From assembly GCA_938030845.1 (NCBI GenBank), contig CALHIC010000416.1, forward strand, positions 1 through 7,221: a DNA stretch of 7,221 bases. Direction: 5' to 3'. Source of the stretch: an uncultured Oribacterium sp. (GTDB taxonomy: Bacteria > Bacillota > Clostridia > Lachnospirales > Lachnospiraceae). The notes below the pieces were generated by a model, which saw only the letters and a program-made list of their open reading frames with translations, ran no database searches and was not told where the DNA came from. How positions within the stretch are numbered: position 1 is the stretch's first letter; each line of letters opens with the position of its first letter. A program made the translations under genes and the position numbers. Positions 1-6,194 of this stretch are shown piece by piece.

Positions 1-1
1 G

Positions 2-1669
2 GATGGAATTGGTGACCTCAAGGGGATCATCAGTAAGCTGGATTATTTGGAGAAACTAGGCATTACAGCCATTTGGCTGTCTCCTGTTTACCAAAGTCCT
101 ATGGATGATAATGGCTATGACATATCTGATTATGAGGATATTGCTGCTATCTTTGGGACCATGGAGGATATGGAGGAGCTGATTGCAGAAGGGCAAAAGC
201 GAGGTATTAAGATCATTATGGATTTGGTGGTCAACCATACATCCGATGAGCATGCCTGGTTTATGGAGAGCCGTAAGGACAAGGAAAATGCCAAGAGAGA
301 TTACTACATTTGGCGTAAGGGAAGACCGCTTTCTACCGTGTCCAAGGAAGAGCAGGAGCGCTTTGCCGGGGATATTGTGGAGTATCAGGGAGAAAAGCTT
401 CTTCCTCCCAACAACTGGGGCTCCTTCTTCTCCGGACCGGCCTGGGTATTTGATGAGAAGACCGGGGAGTTCTATCTCCACCTCTTCTCCAAGAAGCAGC
501 CGGATCTGAACTGGGAAAATGAAATTGTCAGAAAAGAAGTTTTCGATATGATGACTCGTTGGTGTGAAAAGGGAATTGACGGCTTCCGTATGGATGTTAT
601 TTCCTTAATTTCCAAGCCTAAGGGACTTCCCAGTACGGAGATTCCCAAAGGGGCTGTTTATGGGGACGGAGCAGTTTGTGCCAATGGTCCCAGAGTACAT
701 GAATTCTTGCAGGAAATGAATCAGAAGGTGCTCTCCAAGTTTGATTTAATGACTGTAGGAGAAACTGCGGGAGTAACTTTAGAGGAAGCAAAGAAATATG
801 CCAATGAAGCCCAGACCGAGTTAAACATGGTTTTCCAGTTTGAGCACGTGAGCATGGATGAGAATCCCAAGTACGGTTTTAAGTGGAACACCGGAAGAAT
901 GCCTCTGGTGCCTTTAAAGAAAAATCTGGAAAAGTGGCAGCTGGGCTTAAAGGATGTGGCTTGGAACAGTATCTATCTTTGCAACCATGACCAGCCCAGA
1001 GTTATTGCCCGTTTGGGAGATGACGGAGGTCAGTACAGAGAGCGTTCCGCAAAATGTATTGCCACCTTCCTTCATATGATGCAGGGAACACCCTATATTT
1101 ATCAGGGGGAAGAGCTGGGTATGGGAAATTATCCCTTTACCGATCCTTCCCAGTTTAGGGACTTGGAAAGTATCAATGCGTATGAAGAATTGACAGAGAA
1201 GCTTCATATCAGTCCGGAGGAGCTGTTCCCCATGATTGCCCATAAGAGTAGGGATAATGCAAGAACCCCTATGCAGTGGAACAGTGAAAAGGAAGCGGGA
1301 TTTACCACAGGAACTCCCTGGATTGCGGTAAATCCCAACTACACTACAGTGAATGCGGAGGAGCAGCTGAAGAGAGCGGATTCCGTGTTCCACTACTATC
1401 AGAAGCTGATTGCGTTACGGCATAGCTCAGAGCTGATTGTGTACGGAGACTTCCATTTATTACTTCCGGAGGATCCGGATTTGTTTGTCTATGAGAGAAC
1501 TCTGGGAGAAAAGAAGCTTTTGGTAGTCTGCAACGTATCGGAAAATGAGAGAGATTTCTCCATTCCGGAGGAGTTTAAGACAGGAAAGCTCTTGATTCAC
1601 AATGTGGAAGAGGAAGATGCCAAGAGAGGTCACTTGCTTCCCTATGAGGCCTTTGTATTAGAGATTTAA
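2..1669 (+). CDS. malL: Oligo-1,6-glucosidase (GH13, probable subfamily 31), 5'-partial
   Basis: This enzyme probably releases glucose from the non-reducing end of isomaltose, panose and other isomalto-oligosaccharides in the cytoplasm. The reading frame is open at the left edge; the TTG at 47 is an internal Leu codon, because in-frame codons from base 2 encode DGIGDLKG, the family's conserved N-terminal loop. By comparison with the downstream paralogue about 24 residues are missing. Numbered from base 2, the GH13 motifs are DLVVNH (D74), GFRMDV with nucleophile D198, TVGE with acid/base E254, and NHD with transition-state stabiliser D330. QPDLNW (bases 497-514) marks the oligo-1,6-glucosidase group. 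Val199 after the nucleophile is the residue associated with alpha-1,6 specificity in studied isomaltases. RDNARTPMQW and the C-terminal beta domain are intact. Domain B carries a 23-residue insertion (bases 314-406) relative to the paralogue. Trehalose-6-phosphate hydrolase is a less likely alternative. Confidence 0.9.
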   Translation, partial: DGIGDLKGIISKLDYLEKLGITAIWLSPVYQSPMDDNGYDISDYEDIAAIFGTMEDMEELIAEGQKRGIKIIMDLVVNHTSDEHAWFMESRKDKENAKRDYYIWRKGRPLSTVSKEEQERFAGDIVEYQGEKLLPPNNWGSFFSGPAWVFDEKTGEFYLHLFSKKQPDLNWENEIVRKEVFDMMTRWCEKGIDGFRMDVISLISKPKGLPSTEIPKGAVYGDGAVCANGPRVHEFLQEMNQKVLSKFDLMTVGETAGVTLEEAKKYANEAQTELNMVFQFEHVSMDENPKYGFKWNTGRMPLVPLKKNLEKWQLGLKDVAWNSIYLCNHDQPRVIARLGDDGGQYRERSAKCIATFLHMMQGTPYIYQGEELGMGNYPFTDPSQFRDLESINAYEELTEKLHISPEELFPMIAHKSRDNARTPMQWNSEKEAGFTTGTPWIAVNPNYTTVNAEEQLKRADSVFHYYQKLIALRHSSELIVYGDFHLLLPEDPDLFVYERTLGEKKLLVVCNVSENERDFSIPEEFKTGKLLIHNVEEEDAKRGHLLPYEAFVLEI

Positions 1670-1673
1670 TTTA

Positions 1674-1696
1674 GCCGTGGCAGGCTTTGACACGGC
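1674..1696 (+). other. Small intercistronic stem-loop
   Basis: GCCGTG (1674-1679) and CACGGC (1691-1696) form a perfect 6-bp GC-rich inverted repeat around an 11-base loop, starting four bases after the stop of the first glucosidase. No T-tract follows, so it is not a good intrinsic terminator. It may protect the 3' end of the first cistron or adjust the ratio of the two glucosidases. This reading is inferred from pairing only. Confidence 0.35.
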
Positions 1697-1750
1697 CGGA
1701 AAGCTCGCATTTTGTCGGAAGGATAGAATGACAGAGAAGGAAAATATAGT

Positions 1751-1756
1751 AAGGAG
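1751..1756 (+). promoter_or_regulatory. Ribosome binding site of second glucosidase
   Basis: AAGGAG lies five bases before the ATG at 1762. It fixes that ATG as the start, in agreement with the MRKEWWQEKVAYQIYP N-terminus expected of the family. Confidence 0.85.
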
Positions 1757-1761
1757 AAAAA

Positions 1762-3438
1762 ATGAGAAAAGAATGGTGGCAGGAGAAGGTCGCTTACCAG
1801 ATTTACCCAAAAAGCTTTAAGGATACTAAGGGAAACGGAATCGGAGACATTCGGGGAATTATCGAAAAACTGGATTATTTGAAAGGTCTGGGGATTGATA
1901 TTATCTGGATTTCTCCCTGCTTCCTATCTCCATTGGCAGACCAGGGCTATGATATTGCGGATTACTACAAGATTGATCCCCGCTTCGGTTCCAATGAGGA
2001 TATGGAGGAGCTTTTGGCGGAGGCTAAGAAAAGGGACATGCATATCCTTTTGGATCTGGTGGTAAACCATTGCTCCGATGAGCATGAGTGGTTCCAAAAG
2101 GCCGTTGCGGATCCCAAGGGGCCCTATGCGGATTATTTCTTCTTTGAAGAGGGAATCGACGGAAAGGAGCCCAATAACTGGCGTTCCTATTTCGGAGGTT
2201 CCGTTTGGGAGAAGGTACCGGGAACGGAGAACACATATTACCTACACCTCTTCCATAAGAAGCAGCCGGATTTAAACTGGGAGAATCCAAAGCTTAGAGA
2301 AGAAATCTACAAGATGATTAATTGGTGGTTGGACAAGGGGGTATCCGGTTTCCGTATTGATGCCATCCTGAATATCAAGAAGGTATTCCCCCTTCAGGGA
2401 CATCACTATCCTGCAGACCGAGAGGACGGTATGGCCGCCTGCACCAATATGATTTATGAGGCGGAGGGAATCGGAGAATTCCTTCGGGAAATGCGGGATC
2501 GTTGTTTCCGCCCTCACAATGCCTTTTCCGTGGGAGAGGTCTTTAATGAAACAGAGGAGCAGATTCCGGAGTTTATCGGAGAGGACGGCTATTTCTCTTC
2601 CATGTTCGACTTCCGTGCCCATAGTAGCGGACATTCCGACAAGGGCTGGTTCGACAACAAGCCGGTTACGCCCAATGCTTATCGGGACAACTGCTATTTA
2701 ACCCAAAGATTGGTAAATCCCGTAGGATTTATTTCTACCGTTATTGAGAACCATGACGAGTCCAGAGGAGTAAACAGCTATATTCCGGCGGAGGACTTAA
2801 GCGATACCTCCAAGAAGTTTATTGCCACTATGCAGATGATGCAGAGGGGGCTGCCCTTTATTTATCAGGGACAGGAAATCGGTATGGAAAATGTAATTTT
2901 CCACGACATCTCTGAAGTAGACGACATTTCCACCCTGGATGAGTATAAGATTGCCTTGGAAAACGGCTATAGTAAGGAAGAAGCGTTGAAGATTGTCAAC
3001 CGTTATTCCAGAGACAATGCCAGAACTCCTATGCAATGGACAGGCGGTAAGGAAGCAGGTTTTACCACCGGAAAACCCTGGCTTCCCGTAAATCCCAACT
3101 ATACAAGGATTAATGTGGAAAGTCAGGAGAAGGATCCGGCTTCCGTTCTGGCCTATTACAAAGCGCTCTGTGCTCTTCGTAAGCAGGAGGAGTATAAGGA
3201 AGCGGTGGTTTATGGAGACTTTATTCCCTTCCTGGAGAAGGAAGACCGCTTAATGGCTTTCTATAGAAAGGGAGAAAAGAAAACTCTCTTGGTTTTGGGG
3301 AATTACAGAAAAGAAGAAAGAGAAGTGGAGATTCCCGGAACAATTAAGAAGGTGCTGCTTTCCAATGTGGAGCCAAGAATCAACGGAAATACCGTAAAGC
3401 TTTCCGGCTATGAGGCTTTGATTTTAGAAGTGGAATAA
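1762..3438 (+). CDS. Alpha-glucosidase, GH13 oligo-1,6-glucosidase group
   Basis: A complete 558-residue exo-alpha-glucosidase, the usual length for this family, with no signal peptide, so probably cytoplasmic. The (beta/alpha)8 barrel carries DLVVNH (98-103), GFRID with nucleophile D200, SVGE with acid/base E259, and ENHD with D332; QPDLNW is at 169-174 and RDNARTPMQW at 417-426, followed by a C-terminal beta domain. The residue after the nucleophile is Ala201, whereas the upstream paralogue has Val. In studied family members Ala or Thr here goes with alpha-1,4 preference (maltose, maltotriose), so the two enzymes may be complementary. The N-terminal loop that binds calcium in some relatives reads DTKGNGIGD (21-29), with Lys at the usual Asn and Asn at a usual Asp, so calcium binding may be weaker or lost. 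It follows the first gene by 92 bases with no terminator between them and probably shares its transcript. Exact substrate is uncertain. Confidence 0.9.
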   Translation: MRKEWWQEKVAYQIYPKSFKDTKGNGIGDIRGIIEKLDYLKGLGIDIIWISPCFLSPLADQGYDIADYYKIDPRFGSNEDMEELLAEAKKRDMHILLDLVVNHCSDEHEWFQKAVADPKGPYADYFFFEEGIDGKEPNNWRSYFGGSVWEKVPGTENTYYLHLFHKKQPDLNWENPKLREEIYKMINWWLDKGVSGFRIDAILNIKKVFPLQGHHYPADREDGMAACTNMIYEAEGIGEFLREMRDRCFRPHNAFSVGEVFNETEEQIPEFIGEDGYFSSMFDFRAHSSGHSDKGWFDNKPVTPNAYRDNCYLTQRLVNPVGFISTVIENHDESRGVNSYIPAEDLSDTSKKFIATMQMMQRGLPFIYQGQEIGMENVIFHDISEVDDISTLDEYKIALENGYSKEEALKIVNRYSRDNARTPMQWTGGKEAGFTTGKPWLPVNPNYTRINVESQEKDPASVLAYYKALCALRKQEEYKEAVVYGDFIPFLEKEDRLMAFYRKGEKKTLLVLGNYRKEEREVEIPGTIKKVLLSNVEPRINGNTVKLSGYEALILEVE

Positions 3439-3446
3439 AAAGTAAG

Positions 3447-3480
3447 AAAAGAGTGAGGACACAAAATCCTCACTCTTTTT
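3447..3480 (+). terminator. Rho-independent terminator of the glucosidase operon
   Basis: AAAAGAGTGAGGA (3447-3459) pairs perfectly with TCCTCACTCTTTT (3467-3479) around a 7-base loop and runs into a T-tract, with another T7 just after. It begins eight bases past the stop of the second glucosidase. The A-rich left arm could also let it act in the opposite direction. Confidence 0.92.
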
Positions 3481-3620
3481 CCATTTTTTTGCCACATTTT
3501 TTTTCTATTCTATGTCTTGTCAAAAGGAAAACAGCTTCCCAAGACCATGAAATAATGCAAGTTTTCAAATAGTAAATAAAAAGAAAGAGCTAAGTCATAA
3601 GGGAAAAAGCTTTGGCTTGG

Positions 3621-3629
3621 TAAGGAGGT
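3621..3629 (+). promoter_or_regulatory. Strong Shine-Dalgarno of htrA-like gene
   Basis: TAAGGAGGT, close to a full anti-16S match, lies five bases before the ATG at 3635 and predicts efficient translation. I found no convincingly spaced -35/-10 pair in 3481-3620, so the promoter of this gene is not assigned. That interval is AT-rich non-coding DNA. Confidence 0.85.
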
Positions 3630-3634
3630 AAATT

Positions 3635-4879
3635 ATGGCAAGAGGAAATAGAGTAGCAGGAATTGTGGCATCCGCCCTTCTTTTCGGAGCAGTATCCGGA
3701 GGCACTATGGTGGGCGTAAATGTGTTGGCAGACCAACACCGTTCAGAAATTGTAGCAAGCGTAAATGAGCTTACCGGACAGGGACAGAAGGAAAGCACTT
3801 CTCCCATTCAGAAAACGGTAGCAAAGGATAAGGATGATACGTCTTCCGCAAAGACTACTGCATCCGGAGAAGAAAGCGTGTCCAATATTGCTAAGACCGC
3901 AATGCCTTCCGTAGTTTCCATCACAAACACCATTAAGTATCAGCAGAACGGATTTTCTCTTTACGGTCAGGGACAGACGCAAGAGGCGGCAGCCAGCGGT
4001 TCCGGTGTGATTATCGGAGAAAATGATAATGAGCTTCTGATTGTGACCAATAAGCATGTGGTAGAGGATTCCACCTCTCTGTCCGTGCAATTTGTAGACG
4101 GAAAGTCCTATGATGCAAAGATTAAGGGAACAGACAGTGATGCGGATTTAGCTGTAATTGCGGTTCCTTTGGATTCCATTTCCGCAGACACCAAGAAGAG
4201 TATTACTACGGCCACCTTCGGGGACTCCGATGCCTTAAGCGTAGGAGATCAGGTAGTGGCAATCGGAAATGCCTTAGGCTACGGACAGTCTGTAACCACC
4301 GGAATTATCTCAGCCAAGGATAGAGACATTCAAACGGAAAACGGTACGGAAACCGGTCTTTTACAAACCGATGCAGCCATTAATCCCGGAAACTCCGGCG
4401 GCGCCTTACTGAATATGCAGGGAGAGTTAATCGGTATCAATGTGGCAAAGTATTCCGATACCACCGTAGAGGGTATGGGCTATTCCATTCCTGCCAAGAA
4501 GGCGCAGGAAATCGTGGAGACACTTTCCAAGAGAGATACCAGAGAAAAGGTCAAAGATGACGAAAGAGGCTACATCGGTATTCAGGGTAAAACGGTGGAC
4601 AGCAGCATTGCGGAAGCCTACAACATGCCTCAGGGAATTTACGTCTATAAGATTTTAAAGGGGGATGGCATTGATAATTCCGCTTTACAGGAAAAGGATA
4701 TTATTACCAAGTTTGACGGACAGGGCGTAAGAAGCCTGGAGGATTTGGTTTCCTTAATTTCCGGCTATAAGGCAGGAGAAAAGTTGGAAGTGACTGTAAA
4801 ACGTCTTTCTGCCAAGGGACAGTATGAAGAAAAGACGGTAGAAGTAACCTTAGGAAAGAACAGTACGGACAATAACTAA
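3635..4879 (+). CDS. htrA: HtrA/DegP-like serine protease (S1C) with one PDZ domain
   Basis: A 414-residue membrane-anchored quality-control protease acting outside the membrane on misfolded or damaged exported proteins. A short basic N-terminus (MARGNR) precedes a Gly/Ala-rich membrane segment at about 7-31. A polar Ser/Thr/Lys linker follows at about 45-85. The trypsin-like domain spans about 86-300, with the triad visible as H141 (TNKHVV), D171 (DADLAV) and S254 (NPGNSGGAL). A C-terminal PDZ domain at about 310-405 includes GYIGIQG and the DIITKFDGQ strand. Length, order and single PDZ match Gram-positive HtrA/YvtA-type proteins. It sits alone between two terminators. In Gram-positives such genes often answer to cell-envelope stress two-component systems, but no operator is recognised here. 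The family call is firm; the exact paralogue (HtrA, HtrB, YyxA) cannot be decided. Confidence 0.95.
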   Translation: MARGNRVAGIVASALLFGAVSGGTMVGVNVLADQHRSEIVASVNELTGQGQKESTSPIQKTVAKDKDDTSSAKTTASGEESVSNIAKTAMPSVVSITNTIKYQQNGFSLYGQGQTQEAAASGSGVIIGENDNELLIVTNKHVVEDSTSLSVQFVDGKSYDAKIKGTDSDADLAVIAVPLDSISADTKKSITTATFGDSDALSVGDQVVAIGNALGYGQSVTTGIISAKDRDIQTENGTETGLLQTDAAINPGNSGGALLNMQGELIGINVAKYSDTTVEGMGYSIPAKKAQEIVETLSKRDTREKVKDDERGYIGIQGKTVDSSIAEAYNMPQGIYVYKILKGDGIDNSALQEKDIITKFDGQGVRSLEDLVSLISGYKAGEKLEVTVKRLSAKGQYEEKTVEVTLGKNSTDNN

Positions 4880-5019
4880 GAAAAGCTTCTTTCATAGATG
4901 CCTTCCTGGAATGATGATTTCCATAAAGAGGAAGTCTTCAAAGAAAGAATAGTATTAGGATTCTTCTGAATAGTAGAAAATTTGAACGGAAAATAAAAAA
5001 TAAATTGTGTGATTGCGAT

Positions 5020-5057
5020 AAAAAAAGCTTCTGAGACGAGTTCCGGAAGCTTTTTTT
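5020..5057 (+). terminator. Intrinsic terminator after htrA-like gene
   Basis: AAAAAAAGCTTC (5020-5031) pairs perfectly over 12 bp with GAAGCTTTTTTT (5046-5057); two further weak pairs can extend it toward the loop. The T7 arm acts as the U-tract, and the A7 arm makes it potentially bidirectional. It lies about 140 bases past the htrA-like stop and directly abuts the promoter of the next gene. Confidence 0.88.
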
Positions 5058-5058
5058 A

Positions 5059-5067
5059 TGCTATACT
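5059..5067 (+). promoter_or_regulatory. Extended -10 promoter for esterase/sugar-transferase unit
   Basis: TGCTATACT matches the extended -10 consensus (TGn plus TATAAT with one mismatch; hexamer 5062-5067). No good -35 hexamer exists at 16-18 bp because that stretch is the terminator hairpin. The predicted start near 5074 would give a leader of about 37 bases before the ATG at 5111. Confidence 0.55.
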
Positions 5068-5100
5068 AAACAAATATGTCTTATGATATTTTTTAGAAAG

Positions 5101-5106
5101 AGAAGG
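5101..5106 (+). promoter_or_regulatory. Weak ribosome binding site of esterase gene
   Basis: AGAAGG is the only Shine-Dalgarno-like stretch. It is four bases from the ATG at 5111 and ten from a second in-frame ATG at 5117 (Met3). The spacing does not decide clearly between the two starts; the difference is only two residues. Confidence 0.45.
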
Positions 5107-5110
5107 CTAG

Positions 5111-6157
5111 ATGAGCATGAGAAGAAAGTTTTTCAAAAAAAGAATAGGGATAGCTTTCTTTCTATGTTTTTTTCTAGCTCTTAGCTTTTTTTTCTTCCGG
5201 GAGGAAGGAAAAGGAAGGGAAAGAGAAGCCATAAAGGAGGCAGTGTCCTTTACCAAAAGAACTGCCGTTCTTACGGGGGAAGAGAAGAGAAGCTACAGAG
5301 AGGAATATGGAGAATATATTCGGTATAAAAATATTTCCTATCCTTCCGCCTACCCCAACAACTCCTTTGATGCATACCTCTATCCGAAAGAGCGCAGGCA
5401 AGAGGTTCTGGGCACCATCCTTTATTTTCATGGAGGAGGCTTTGTGTCCGGCAGTAAAAATGTTGTGGACCAGCATCCCTATTTTCTGGAATGGCTGAAG
5501 AACGGATTCCAAGTCATAGCCATTGACTATGCTCTGGCGCCGGAGTATCCCTATCCTATCGCCCTGAGGCAAGCTGCCGCTGCCGTAAAAACCATAGTGC
5601 AAAAGCAGGATATTTTAGGGATTGATCCGAATAAGCTTATTATTCTGGGAGACAGTGCAGGAGCTGCACTGGGAGGACAGTTTATCCTCAGCCAGCTGGA
5701 TGAAAATTACAGAAAAAGAGTAAAGGTGGAAGATGTTTTAGGAAAGGGGCAGGGAAAGATTTGCGGCTTTATCTCTCTTTCCGGCCTCCTGGATACTACC
5801 CGTTACGGGCAGACCAATTCAAAAGAAAACAATTCTTATTTTCGGAACTGGGGAATTGCCTATTTTCAGGAAAAAGATTTGGAAAAGGGAAAAAAGGCGA
5901 AGGAAGCCTCTGTTTTGCAAAATATTGAAAAATCCTTTCCTCCCACCTTTTTGTCAGACGGAAACCTGGGATCCTTTCAGGAACAGGGGAAGGACTTTCA
6001 AAGAAAGCTCCGTCAAATCGGCGTTCCGGTGGAAAGCTATTTTCCCGGTAAAAATGAAGGGGAATTGCCCCATGACTTTGAATTGCAAGTGCATAGACCG
6101 GAGGCGGAGCGGCTCTTAAGAAGACAAATCGCCTTTGCGAAGAATCTGCTTTCCTAA
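5111..6157 (+). CDS. Membrane-anchored alpha/beta-hydrolase (HSL/Abhydrolase_3-type esterase)
   Basis: A 348-residue probable carboxylesterase. A basic start (RRKFFKKR) and a hydrophobic stretch at about 12-29 form a signal anchor or uncleaved signal, so the catalytic domain should face outward; no lipobox is seen. The fold carries the HSL-type oxyanion motif HGGG (107-110), the DYALAPEYPYP strand-turn typical of that group (139-149), and the nucleophile elbow GDSAG with S182. The catalytic His is probably H321 in ELPHDF. The usual catalytic Asp position is occupied by Gly287 in LSDGNLGSF; nearby D283 is a candidate replacement. The natural substrate is unknown. It is the first gene of a unit with the sugar-phosphate transferase 37 bases downstream, which makes an O-acyl group on an exopolysaccharide or cell-wall glycan a reasonable guess. 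The family is confident; the substrate is inference. Confidence 0.85.
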   Translation: MSMRRKFFKKRIGIAFFLCFFLALSFFFFREEGKGREREAIKEAVSFTKRTAVLTGEEKRSYREEYGEYIRYKNISYPSAYPNNSFDAYLYPKERRQEVLGTILYFHGGGFVSGSKNVVDQHPYFLEWLKNGFQVIAIDYALAPEYPYPIALRQAAAAVKTIVQKQDILGIDPNKLIILGDSAGAALGGQFILSQLDENYRKRVKVEDVLGKGQGKICGFISLSGLLDTTRYGQTNSKENNSYFRNWGIAYFQEKDLEKGKKAKEASVLQNIEKSFPPTFLSDGNLGSFQEQGKDFQRKLRQIGVPVESYFPGKNEGELPHDFELQVHRPEAERLLRRQIAFAKNLLS

Positions 6158-6182
6158 GAATTTTTTAATACCGCTGTTGTAC

Positions 6183-6189
6183 AGGAAGG
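6183..6189 (+). promoter_or_regulatory. Ribosome binding site of sugar-phosphate transferase
   Basis: AGGAAGG sits five bases before the ATG at 6195. No terminator is visible in the 37-base gap after the esterase gene, so the two genes are probably co-transcribed. Confidence 0.75.
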
Positions 6190-6194
6190 GAAAT

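Noticed and set aside
47..1669. TTG at 47 as the start of the first glucosidase
   Set aside because: The frame is open from base 2 and encodes the conserved family loop DGIGDLKG upstream of 47, so the gene starts outside the window.
1687..1729. Perfect TTGACA (1687-1692) with TAGAAT (1724-1729) as a promoter for the second glucosidase
   Set aside because: The spacer is 31 bp, far beyond 16-18, and no good -10 sits at the right distance; TTGACA also overlaps the right arm of the stem-loop.
56..2634. Long minus-strand frames opposite the two glucosidases
   Set aside because: They lie entirely under confidently assigned GH13 coding sequence and their translations resemble no known family.
2..3438. 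Recent duplication or mobile-element origin of the glucosidase pair
   Set aside because: The genes are related but clearly diverged apart from motif blocks, with no flanking repeats or transposase.
3489..3556. TTGCCA (3489-3494) and TTGTCA (3517-3522) as -35 boxes of the htrA-like gene
   Set aside because: No acceptable -10 hexamer follows either at normal spacing, so the promoter was left unassigned.
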